From the NCBI GenBank assembly GCA_040007095.1, contig JBDTVS010000199.1, positions 1 to 64,000 on the forward strand: DNA of 64,000 nt, written 5' to 3'. Shown piece after piece: positions 16,687-24,885 of this stretch; position 1 is the stretch's first letter; each line of letters starts with the position of its first letter. The position numbers and the translations under genes are program-made. The notes under the pieces were generated by a model. The model worked only from the letters and a program-made list of their open reading frames with translations. It ran no database searches and was not told the origin of the DNA. The DNA comes from JBDTVS01 sp040007095. Its GTDB lineage: Bacteria > Acidobacteriota > Vicinamibacteria > Vicinamibacterales > CAVVIG01.

Positions 16687-16851
16687 GCTAAGTCTCGCTT
16701 GGCGCCAGGAACCGCGCGAGAATTTCGGCGGTGCCACTGTCTCTATTGGAATGCAATAGGGAGGTGACGCGGTCGGCGTCGATTTCATCCTGACGCCGCC
16801 ACGGCGCTCGCTGAAATCCCAGCCGCCGTAATAACATGGCCCGCACACGCG

Positions 16852-18735
16852 ATGCCCGCACTGCCGGACGTTCAAGACGACCAGTACGAGTACATCGTTG
16901 TCGGCTCCGGCGCCGGAGGCGGCACGCTGGCGGCGCGCCTCGCGGAATCCGGGCGGCGCGTCCTGCTGCTCGAGGCGGGCGGAGATCCCCAGGGCTTGTC
17001 CGGCGGCGACCCGATCGCGCCCGCCGCGCCGCGCCTGCCGGGCGACTACGATGTGCCGGCATTTCACGCCTTCGCGTCGGAGAACGACGCGCTCTCCTGG
17101 AACTTCTTCGTCCAGCATCATGCCGACCCATCGCTCGACCGGCGCGACTCGAACTACACGGCGCGCGTCGGCGACCGCGACGTCGACGGCATCTTCTATC
17201 CGCGGGCCGGCACGCTCGGAGGTTGTACCGCGCACAACGCGATGATCTTCGTCTACCCGCACAACGCGGACTGGGACTACATCGCGGAGCTCACCGGCGA
17301 CCGCACGTGGGCGGCCAGCTCCATGCGCCGCTACTTCGAGATGCTGGAAGACTGCCGTCATCGACCGCTCTACCGATGGCTGGCCCGCCTCGGCATCAAT
17401 CCGACGCGGCACGGATGGGGAGGCTGGCTGCCGACCGAACATGCCATTCCCCTCGAAGCGCTCACCGACCGAAAGCTCCGCCGCGTGGTGATTGAGTCGG
17501 CCGCCGAAGCATTCGCGGAAGCCGGCAATCCGCTGCAGCGCCTGCGCTGGTTCCTTCGAGGTCTGTTCGATCCGAACGATTGGCGCCTCGTCACCGACAA
17601 TGCGTTCGGCATCAGGTACCTCCCGCTCACCACCAAACGGCACAGCCGCTACGGCACGCGCGAACGCGTGCTGGACGTGGCCGGGCGCCGCCCCGACCTG
17701 CTCACCGTCAGCCTCAACACGGTGGCGACGCGCGTGCTGCTCGACGACAATCGACGCGCGTACGGCGTTGAGATCCGCAAGGGTCCGCGACTGTATCGCG
17801 CGCACGTGTCGCCGAATCCGGATTCCGGGGAGCCAGGCGCCGTCTACGCGTCGCGCGAGGTGATTCTCGCGGGCGGGACGTTCAACTCGCCGCAGCTGCT
17901 GATGCTGTCCGGCATCGGTCCTCCCGACGTGCTGCGCGAACAGCGCATTCCAGAACTGGTGGCGCTGCCGGGGGTCGGCCGCAACCTGCAGGATCGCTAC
18001 GAGATGGGCGTCGTTTCGCAGATGGATTTCTCCGAGTGGGACATCTACAAGGGCGTGACCTTTGGCTCTGACGATGAGGCGTATCGAAAGTGGCGGACGC
18101 GGCGCACGGGGCTGTACGCCACCAACGGATCGGTGCTCACCGTCTTCACGCGCTCGTCGAAGGCGGGTGCCCTGCCCGACCTGTTCTGCATGGCGCTGCT
18201 GGCGCGATTCGACGGCTACAAGCCCGGGTACTCCGCCGACTTTGGCAGGGAGCGAAATTTCCTGACCTGGGTCGTGCTGAAAGCGCACACCAGGAACGCC
18301 GCCGGCCGGGTGACGCTGCGCAGCGATGATCCGCTCGAGCCGCCGAACATCAATTTCAACCAGTTCACCGGGGGCGGCGACGAGGACGTGCGGGCGATGG
18401 TGGAAGGCATACGGTTCGTGCGTCGCCTCAACGACAAAGTGCGTGCCCACGGCATCGGTTCGACCGAACACGTGCCCGGTGCTCACCGGCAGAGCGACGA
18501 GGATCTCGGGCAGTTCGTGCGCGAGCACGCATGGGGACATCACGCGTGCGGGACGTGCGCGATCGGCCCGGCCGACCGCGGCGGGGTCGTCGGCGGCGAT
18601 TTTCGCGTCCACGGCACGACCAACCTGCGTGTCGTCGACGCGTCGGTATTCCCGCGCATTCCCGGCTTCTTCATCGCGAGCGCGGTCTATCTCATCGCCG
18701 AAAAAGCGGCCGACGTCATCCTTGCCGGCCGGTAA
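16852..18735 (+). CDS. GMC-family FAD oxidoreductase
   Basis: 627 residues. The Rossmann loop YIVVGSGAGGGTLAARL is at about 14-30 and LLLEAGG at about 40. GGCTAHNAMIFVYPHN (about 124) is the GMC signature 1. ILAGGTFNSPQLLMLSGIG (about 343) is signature 2. The C-terminal GHHACGTCAIG carries the likely catalytic His, with VVDASVFPRIPG and an N-terminal-like ASAVYLIAEKAAD closing the FAD domain. Members oxidise alcohols such as choline, glucose or sterols. No signal peptide is visible, so it is probably cytoplasmic or membrane-associated through a partner. I see no small subunit gene next to it. Substrate is not predictable. Confidence 0.92.
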   Translation: MPALPDVQDDQYEYIVVGSGAGGGTLAARLAESGRRVLLLEAGGDPQGLSGGDPIAPAAPRLPGDYDVPAFHAFASENDALSWNFFVQHHADPSLDRRDSNYTARVGDRDVDGIFYPRAGTLGGCTAHNAMIFVYPHNADWDYIAELTGDRTWAASSMRRYFEMLEDCRHRPLYRWLARLGINPTRHGWGGWLPTEHAIPLEALTDRKLRRVVIESAAEAFAEAGNPLQRLRWFLRGLFDPNDWRLVTDNAFGIRYLPLTTKRHSRYGTRERVLDVAGRRPDLLTVSLNTVATRVLLDDNRRAYGVEIRKGPRLYRAHVSPNPDSGEPGAVYASREVILAGGTFNSPQLLMLSGIGPPDVLREQRIPELVALPGVGRNLQDRYEMGVVSQMDFSEWDIYKGVTFGSDDEAYRKWRTRRTGLYATNGSVLTVFTRSSKAGALPDLFCMALLARFDGYKPGYSADFGRERNFLTWVVLKAHTRNAAGRVTLRSDDPLEPPNINFNQFTGGGDEDVRAMVEGIRFVRRLNDKVRAHGIGSTEHVPGAHRQSDEDLGQFVREHAWGHHACGTCAIGPADRGGVVGGDFRVHGTTNLRVVDASVFPRIPGFFIASAVYLIAEKAADVILAGR

Positions 18736-18843
18736 CCCGTGCCGAGCGATCGCATCTGGATGGACTTCGAGTCGACGACCTGACCGACGTCGAGACCATC
18801 GCCACCGGGAGGAGCATTTCGTGGGCTGCCGAGGCTGCGGCGC

Positions 18844-19161
18844 TTGTATGGCAAGGGCCGCTGGAGGAAGATGAAAGGCGTCGCTCGAATCCGAATCAGA
18901 GATGGCCGGGTTCGACTGGCCGAACTGCACTGGTATGAAGCACACGGCATCGGCAAGAAAGAATTCAAGCGCAAGAGGTTCCTCATGGCCTCACTCGAGC
19001 GCCACAAGATCTATGTCGTCCTGCCCGACAAGAATGCCGAGAAGGACGGCGACCTCCGCGTCGTCGACGAGAGCGGCGAGGATGACTCGTTCCCGGCCGA
19101 GCGTTTTGTAGCGATCGACGTCCCTGCAGCCGTCAGGGTATCGCTTCTGAAAGCGTCGTAG
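18844..19161 (+). CDS. Conserved small protein (WRK-x-KG / ELHWYEAHGIG)
   Basis: 105 residues if started at the TTG at 18844, or 96 from the ATG at 18871, which has GGAGGA only two bases ahead. The block RWRKMKGVARIRIRDGRVRL plus AELHWYEAHGIGKKEFKRKR looks like a small beta-sandwich of a conserved bacterial family without known function. The second half (KIYVVLPDKNAEKDGDLRVV) is polar. The WRK-x-KG block lies before the ATG, so the upstream start is more likely if it is conserved. It is not obviously linked to either neighbour. Confidence 0.7.
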   Translation: MYGKGRWRKMKGVARIRIRDGRVRLAELHWYEAHGIGKKEFKRKRFLMASLERHKIYVVLPDKNAEKDGDLRVVDESGEDDSFPAERFVAIDVPAAVRVSLLKAS

Positions 19162-19335
19162 CGCCGCGCGACGAACCGTGCTGGTGGATGTGCGACGTTC
19201 ACCGGCGGAACGGTGTCCTCGGTGGCGACCCCCAGCGGCAACGACGGGGTCGAGTGGTACTGCTTCAGCGGATACGGGCCACTCGCTCGTTCCGGATCGA
19301 CGGCAATGACGTTTACCTTTCTGAGAGGTGCACTG

Positions 19336-19770
19336 ATGGCCTGGGACGTCCCCATGTTGCTCTCGCAAACAGCGGCGCAGCTCGAGCAACTGTTCGGGCA
19401 GTCGGAGAGCGGTCCAATTCCCAACGGTCCTGCCAAAGGCACGGCGATTGTCGCGCCCGGCACCGTGTACACGCACGACATCGCGGAAGCGGTCAATCTG
19501 TTCGTGTGGCAGGGCAAATCGTTCGACGGCCCGCACGGCGTCCTGCGCAATCGGATCCTCGCCTTTGGACTGAACGCCATCGTCGCCGAGGTGTACAAGG
19601 GACCAAGCCTCATCGATGGCCGGGAATGCATCGTGATCGACTATTCAAAGACGTCTCTTGTCGCCAAGTGGGTTCGCGACGAAATACGCCTGATCGGGCC
19701 GGGGATCTACCTGGGCCGGGTGTATTGGGACAACAAGCCCGCCCTCTATTTCGCGCTGCAAACCGACTGA
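19336..19770 (+). CDS. Conserved protein partnered with large cytochrome
   Basis: 144 residues. The recognisable core is IPNGPAKGTAIVAPGT, LFVWQGKSFD, LRNRILAFGLNAIVAEVYKGPSLIDGRE (quoted in parts), IVIDYSKTSLVAKWVRDEIR and GIYLGRVYW. This pattern occurs in proteins of unknown function with a lipocalin/nitrobindin-like beta content. The ATG at 19336 follows GAGAGG. Longer in-frame starts at 19213 and 19306 exist. The gene ends 91 bases before the 843-residue diheme cytochrome in the same direction, so a shared operon is likely. A heme- or lipid-related role is speculation. Confidence 0.7.
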   Translation: MAWDVPMLLSQTAAQLEQLFGQSESGPIPNGPAKGTAIVAPGTVYTHDIAEAVNLFVWQGKSFDGPHGVLRNRILAFGLNAIVAEVYKGPSLIDGRECIVIDYSKTSLVAKWVRDEIRLIGPGIYLGRVYWDNKPALYFALQTD

Positions 19771-19861
19771 GTTGATCGCGCGGTGGCGCGATACCGGGCC
19801 TCCCGTTGGCTGCGCCCTGCATCATGAGCAGCCGCGATACGACGCGACGAACGAGGCAGCC

Positions 19862-22393
19862 ATGACCCGACCCATGAGCGGCAGAATTGTCCTTCGTCTG
19901 GTGCTGGCGGTGGCCATCGCCGGCGCCCTCGGCTTCGCCTGGTTCAAATACGGGAAGTCGGAACACATTCTGGACGAGGCCCTGTCCGCCAATCCCGCTC
20001 GCGAAGCGGCGTCGTTCCACGCGGCGGACGAAGACTATTTCCACGACATGGATCAGGACCGGAGCGGCCCGATCAAGCTGTCTCCGGAAGAAATCAAGGG
20101 CCGCAACACCTGGTTGGTGTGGACGGGCGGCGATGACCGACTCTGGAACACGCTGGGTGTCACGAGCGTGGGCGCCGTCGACTTTCTCAAAGTCGTATCT
20201 TCCCACCCGACGCAGAAGTACAGCCGCGCCTGCGAGCCGGGCCGACTGGCGGACAAGAGCTGTCAGAACCGATGGGAGTATTTCGGGCTGGTCAACGAAC
20301 CGTGCTACGAAAAAGCGACCGGCCCAGACGCGAAACGTTGGGGTCTGTGGCTGGACCAGCGAAAGCCGGACTGTGGACCGGACCCGTTCGAAAATGCGGA
20401 GAAGTACCCCGGCGTGAAGATCGGGTCGCGCGGTCAAACGCTGAAAGGCAAAACGTTCGACACCGGCTCGTTTTACGGATACGGAACCGGCATCGTCGGG
20501 TTCCGGCTGTTTCCGAACCCGGAGTTCGACGAGCGCGCGGCCGAGCGGTGGGACGCCGAGAAGTTCTATACCGATTCGACTTACTCCAAGGACAAGAACC
20601 TCGTCCGTCCCTACCGGCTCGGCATGTCGTGCGCGCTGTGCCACGTGGGGCCCAACCCGATCAACCCGCCGGCAGATCCGAACAATCCGGCGTGGGCCAA
20701 CTTGAGCTCGAATGTCGGCTCACAGTATTTCTGGGTCGATCGGATTTTCTTTCAAGAGGCGGACGACACGAACTTTGCGTTTCAGCTGTTTCACACGTCG
20801 CGGCCGGGCACGCTCGACACCTCGTTCGTCTCGACCGACAGCATCAACAACCCGCGCACGATGAATGCGGTCTACCTGCTCGGCCCTCGCCTGTTCGAAG
20901 CCAGGCGTTGGGGGAAGGAGACGCTCAAGGGCGGGGAGCTGGACAATCATCAGTTCAACGACTACCTCACGGACGGTCCGCTGCTGCCGCTGTTCGAGAA
21001 GCCTGACACCGTCTGGACGCCTCGTGTCCTCAAGGACGGATCGGATTCCGTCGGCGCGCTCGGCGCGCTCAACCGCGTCTATCTCAACATCGGCACGTTC
21101 AGCGAGGAATGGCTCACGCATTTCAACGCGCTGATCGGCGGCAAGCCGATTTCGCCGATCAAGATCGAAGTGGCACGCAAGAACTCTGCGTATTTCAAGG
21201 CCACCGAAGCCCAGACCCTCGATATGGCGCGGTTCTTTCTCAGGACCACGTCTGCGCATCATCTGGCGGATGCGCCCGGCGGCACCGCGCACCAGACGAA
21301 GGACGACAAGGTCCTGACGCGCGGCAAGGTGGCGTTCGCCGAAACCTGCGCGCGCTGCCATTCGAGCAAGCTGCCGCCGGCGGCGCCCGGCCTCGATCCC
21401 GCAGGGTGCGCCGGCAAGGGCTACATGGACTGCTGGAACAGCTACTGGGCATGGACCCAGACGGCGGAGTTCAAGCAGAAAATGCGCGACATCGTCGCGG
21501 CGCCTGATTTCCTCGAGGACAACTATCTGTCGGCCGAATTCAGGGTCCCGGTCACGCTGCTGCAAACCAACGCCTGCAGCCCGCTCGCGACCAACGCGAT
21601 CCGCGACAACATCTGGGACAACTTCTCCTCGGAATCCTACAAGGAGCTCCCATCGGTCGGTCAGATTACGTGGTACCAGCCGTTCACCGGGGAACCGCGG
21701 ACCTACGACATGCCCGCCGGCGGCCGTGGTTATACGCGCCCACCCTCACTCGTCAGCCTGTGGTCGACGGCGCCGTTCCTGCTGAACAACACCATGGGAC
21801 GTTTCGAGGAGAGTCCGTCGGTCGACGCGAGGATGCGATCGTTCGACGATTCGATCCACAAGATGCTATGGCCCCAGGATCGCGACAAGGACTCGGTCCT
21901 CGGCGACAGGATTCCCGGTGTCATCGATCGTGTGGGCGATCGCCTGGCGCCCGGGCGTCGCGACGAACGGGTGTATCTGAAGGTCAGCACCGGCTACCTT
22001 CCGGACTTCCTGCAGAAGACCCTGACTGCGCAACGCGCGCTCTTTCCATCTCTGTTCTCGGAGGACGGGATCCAAATCGGCCCGATTCCTCCCGGCACGC
22101 CGATTGGACTTCTCTCGAATTTGAAGCTGCTCGAGGAAGATCCGGATCCGGCGAAAAAAGCGCTGCACGCTTCGAAGGTCGCCGCCCTGCTCGTGAAGCT
22201 CCTCCAGCGTCTGCACGCGCTGGGAGGAAATGCGACCAACGACGATGCCCGGAAGGTGTTCGGCGATCTGGTCGAGCCGCTGCTCGAGCTGAGCAAGTGT
22301 CCCGACCTGGTCGTGAACAGAGGCCATCTATTCGGGACAGACCTTTCCAACGACGACAAGAATGCACTGATTGAATTCCTGAAAACCTTCTAA
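19862..22393 (+). CDS. Large diheme c-type cytochrome (peroxidase/oxygenase-like)
   Basis: 843 residues with one N-terminal membrane or signal helix (about 9-27). Two CXXCH heme sites lie far apart: SCALCHVGPNP at 257-261 and TCARCHSS at 496-500. The pre-heme N-terminal 250 residues include several Cys (C124, C134, C148, C171). Long spacing of two c-hemes in a single large exported chain occurs in diheme peroxidase-related proteins and in RoxA-like rubber oxygenases. I cannot see enough to choose. The ATG at 19862 follows GAGGCAGCC. A helical region of about 180 residues at the C-terminus (LLVKLLQRLHALGG) has no match I recognise. Confidence 0.8.
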   Translation: MTRPMSGRIVLRLVLAVAIAGALGFAWFKYGKSEHILDEALSANPAREAASFHAADEDYFHDMDQDRSGPIKLSPEEIKGRNTWLVWTGGDDRLWNTLGVTSVGAVDFLKVVSSHPTQKYSRACEPGRLADKSCQNRWEYFGLVNEPCYEKATGPDAKRWGLWLDQRKPDCGPDPFENAEKYPGVKIGSRGQTLKGKTFDTGSFYGYGTGIVGFRLFPNPEFDERAAERWDAEKFYTDSTYSKDKNLVRPYRLGMSCALCHVGPNPINPPADPNNPAWANLSSNVGSQYFWVDRIFFQEADDTNFAFQLFHTSRPGTLDTSFVSTDSINNPRTMNAVYLLGPRLFEARRWGKETLKGGELDNHQFNDYLTDGPLLPLFEKPDTVWTPRVLKDGSDSVGALGALNRVYLNIGTFSEEWLTHFNALIGGKPISPIKIEVARKNSAYFKATEAQTLDMARFFLRTTSAHHLADAPGGTAHQTKDDKVLTRGKVAFAETCARCHSSKLPPAAPGLDPAGCAGKGYMDCWNSYWAWTQTAEFKQKMRDIVAAPDFLEDNYLSAEFRVPVTLLQTNACSPLATNAIRDNIWDNFSSESYKELPSVGQITWYQPFTGEPRTYDMPAGGRGYTRPPSLVSLWSTAPFLLNNTMGRFEESPSVDARMRSFDDSIHKMLWPQDRDKDSVLGDRIPGVIDRVGDRLAPGRRDERVYLKVSTGYLPDFLQKTLTAQRALFPSLFSEDGIQIGPIPPGTPIGLLSNLKLLEEDPDPAKKALHASKVAALLVKLLQRLHALGGNATNDDARKVFGDLVEPLLELSKCPDLVVNRGHLFGTDLSNDDKNALIEFLKTF

Positions 22394-22517
22394 GTTCCAA
22401 CTTTTGAATTGTCAGTTCGGGCTGCGTTTTTCAGCAGCCTATCAGCTTGACTTTCGTTTTATGTTCGCTTATCGTCGCCGGTGCGCTGATTGAGCACCAC
22501 GCAGTCAGGAGGACGAT

Positions 22518-23000
22518 ATGGACGAAAAAGCGCTGTTTCTGAAGTTCTGGGAAAAAGAGGCACCCGCCACACGCAAGGTGATCTCGCGCATCCCGCAAGC
22601 GCGGTCGGACTACCGGGCCGATCCGAAAGCACGCACCGCCCGTGAGATCGCCTGGCTGATCGTCCGCGAGGAAATCGCCCTGGTCGAGGCTCTCGAGAAA
22701 GGCGTCTTCGAATGGGTGGAGGTCTCAACCCCCTCGACGGTTCAGGAAATTCTCGATATCTACGACCTGCGCCACGAGGACCTCGCCAAACGACTCCGCG
22801 ATTTGGACGTTGCGCGACTAGAAGGGCCGGTCCCGTTCATTTTCGAAGGTCAGGAGGCGTTTCGAGAGACCGGTTACGCCACCGCGTGGGGCGTGCTGTT
22901 CGATCTCATCCACCACCGGGGACAGCTCTCCACTTACCTGCGCCCGATGGGGTCGACGGTGCCGGCCATCTACGGACCGAGTGCGGACGAGTCCATGTGA
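22518..23000 (+). CDS. DinB-superfamily protein
   Basis: 160 residues predicted as a four-helix bundle. IAWLIVREEIALVEAL (about residues 47-62) corresponds to the first metal-ligand helix of DinB/YfiT proteins, but the usual His in IAxHIxxxE is replaced (WLIVREE). The C-terminal LIHHRGQLSTYLRPMG (about 133-148) retains the His pair. Such proteins are metal-dependent thiol transferases or stress proteins. The altered first site suggests weak or different metal binding. CAGGAGGAC precedes the ATG. It is a single-gene unit. Confidence 0.82.
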   Translation: MDEKALFLKFWEKEAPATRKVISRIPQARSDYRADPKARTAREIAWLIVREEIALVEALEKGVFEWVEVSTPSTVQEILDIYDLRHEDLAKRLRDLDVARLEGPVPFIFEGQEAFRETGYATAWGVLFDLIHHRGQLSTYLRPMGSTVPAIYGPSADESM

Positions 23001-23049
23001 ACAGGAAGAGTAGGCGCTCTCCTTCAGTTGGTTCGGTCGCGGCTCTCGG

Positions 23050-23231
23050 CCGACAATCTTCTCCTTGGGGTCGACCCAGAAGTGCGTGCCGAAGGCGCCA
23101 CTCCACCCGAAGCTGCCTTGCGAGAGAAACGTGTTTCGCGCCACAGGGTTCGTGACCACTCGGACGCTGAGGCCATAGCCCTCGCCCGGCGCCCGGCCCG
23201 GCAGGGTGTCTGGCACGAACGCCGAGCGCAT
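23050..23231 (-). pseudogene. C-terminal remnant of a class C beta-lactamase-type serine hydrolase
   Basis: The minus frame reads GEGYGLSVRVVTNP, then GSFGWSGAFGTHFWVDPKEKIV. This is the C-terminal GFGWGGxxGTxFWVDP block of beta-lactamase/transpeptidase-like esterases. The catalytic N-terminal SxxK and YxN regions are absent, and the match ends at IVG without the final strand. The left border of the fragment is near a short GTTGCATTTCAAAG word resembling the R2 edge (23240-23256), hinting at deletion through the repeat. No functional protein is expected. Confidence 0.65.
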
Positions 23232-23323
23232 GACCGTGGTTGCATTTCAAAGTGTACAAACAACAGACCAGGCCGCGAGATGGACCGAGCGTCGGGCATG
23301 ATATTCGGGATTGGTGACATCGA

Positions 23324-24688
23324 TCATCCCACGTGACGTGGAGCATTCAGTCTCCTGACAAGGAGATAGAACGGGTAGCTCGCCGCCAACGCGATGAGCG
23401 CGTAGGCGCTATCGGCCGGATCGCTCGTCACGACTCCACCCAGAAAGACAAGCGACAGCGCCACGACGACGACGATTGTCCAGGGATAACCCCATGCCTT
23501 GAACGGCCTCGGCAATTCTGGCTCCCGGCGTCTCAGCACGAGGAGCGACACAAAGCCGGAACCGTACATGATGACAAAACAAACGGCCGTAATGGCCAGG
23601 AGCTTCTCGAACGTCCCGCTCAAGACCAGCAGTATCGCCGCAACACCGCACGCCATCAGGGCGACGGTCGGCGTCCCTCGGCGATTGACGATCGTCGCGC
23701 CAGGCACGAACAGGCCGTCGCGGCTCATGCCATAGAGAATGCGCGGCGTCTGCATGAACGTCGCGTTCGTGATGCTCACCAGCGAGAGCACGGAGAGAAC
23801 GGTCACGAGGTCGCCGCCGCGCGCGCCGAACATGACTTGCGCCGCATCGGCGGCTGCCAGCTGCGACGCGGCGAGCTGGGTGAAGGGCAGCACGTGAAGG
23901 AAGGCGAGATTGATCAGGACGTAGAGGGCAATGACGGCCAGCACTGCGCCAATCATCGACCGGGGGAGATTTCGCGCCGGGTCCGTGTCTTCTTCTGAGA
24001 AGTAGATCGCGCTGTACCAGCCGTCGTACGTGAAGATCACCGACTGAAACGACACGACGAGAGCAAGAAAGACCGAGGAGGTCGTCGGGATGAACCTGCC
24101 CGCCTGCTCACCGCTGTTCAGTCTGTCGGCTCCGCCAAAGACAAAGCATGCGACAACCAGGGCCAGGAATCCGAGCGTGGTCGCAAAACTCATCCACTCT
24201 TGAACCCGACTGCCAATCCGGACGCCCAGCCAATGCATCAAGGTGAAGAGGACAAGGACGGCGATCGCAATTTCTCGCGTGTTGCCCGAGAGCATCGGCG
24301 CCAGCCTGACGCCGTAGTCGCCGAGGGCAATCGCGATGGAGGCGGACGATGTGCAAAACGCCGCCCAATTGAGCCAGCCGACAACGAATCCTGCGTATTC
24401 CCCGAGCGCCCGGCGGGCGTACAGATACCAGCCGCCGGCCTGCGGCAACATGGTCGCAAGCTCCGCCACCGCCAGCGTGCCCAACAGCGCGTAGAGTCCC
24501 CCGACCAACCAGAGGGCGACAACGAGCCGGACGTTTCCGAGCTGTGCCGCGACCGTCCCCGGTGTGCGGAGAATGCCGACGCCGATGGTGCTGCCAAGAG
24601 TGACGGCAAGGCCGAAGCTCACTCCGAGAACGCGCAACAGCGCCCGTTGGCGTTTTACCACCGAGTCGTCATGAGCGGGGGCGCACAC
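23324..24688 (-). CDS. APC-family amino acid permease
   Basis: 454 residues with about 12 hydrophobic segments. The first segment has GLAVTLGSTIGVGILRTPG (about 27-45), the unwound G-[ST]-x-IG-x-GI substrate site of APC transporters. GGWYLYARRALGEYAGFVVGWLNW (in parts) follows in helix 3. It probably imports amino acids or an antiporter substrate through the inner membrane. The start codon at 24688 is GTG. The neighbouring genes on either side are not obviously related, so the substrate stays open. Confidence 0.92.
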   Translation of the reverse strand: MCAPAHDDSVVKRQRALLRVLGVSFGLAVTLGSTIGVGILRTPGTVAAQLGNVRLVVALWLVGGLYALLGTLAVAELATMLPQAGGWYLYARRALGEYAGFVVGWLNWAAFCTSSASIAIALGDYGVRLAPMLSGNTREIAIAVLVLFTLMHWLGVRIGSRVQEWMSFATTLGFLALVVACFVFGGADRLNSGEQAGRFIPTTSSVFLALVVSFQSVIFTYDGWYSAIYFSEEDTDPARNLPRSMIGAVLAVIALYVLINLAFLHVLPFTQLAASQLAAADAAQVMFGARGGDLVTVLSVLSLVSITNATFMQTPRILYGMSRDGLFVPGATIVNRRGTPTVALMACGVAAILLVLSGTFEKLLAITAVCFVIMYGSGFVSLLVLRRREPELPRPFKAWGYPWTIVVVVALSLVFLGGVVTSDPADSAYALIALAASYPFYLLVRRLNAPRHVG

Positions 24689-24785
24689 CGTAGCATGAAA
24701 ACCGTGAGCGTCCGCGTGAAGGATCTATGAACAACGTCCCAACGTTTCGTTTCACAGGCCTCTAAGACGTTTGCGTCGTCATTTT

Positions 24786-24866
24786 CTGAGCAGCACACCG
24801 AGTGCACCGAGGTAGAACGCTGGGATTTTTCTCGATGACCTCGGCGATCTCGTGGTTGACCTTGAC
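24786..24866. repeat. R2 repeat (CACCGAG type)
   Basis: CAGCACACCGAGTGCACCG on the left and TTTTTCTCGATGACCTCGG then CGTGGTTGACC on the right form an imperfect hairpin. It is nearly the same sequence as the copy at 12290-12378. It separates the APC permease start from the end of the YjgR gene. Confidence 0.7.
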
Positions 24867-24885
24867 ACTACCGTAGGGTCGCGGT

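Noticed and set aside
16273..18945. A minus-strand open frame of about 890 codons opposite the GMC oxidoreductase
   Set aside because: Low-complexity Arg/Ala/Val-rich translation, antisense to a clear GMC enzyme.
22420..22439. Hairpin GGCTGC/GCAGCC behind the large cytochrome as an intrinsic terminator
   Set aside because: The T-run is in the loop rather than after the stem. The word GCGTTTTTCAGCAG also occurs reversed at 40351-40364, so a short repeat is as likely.
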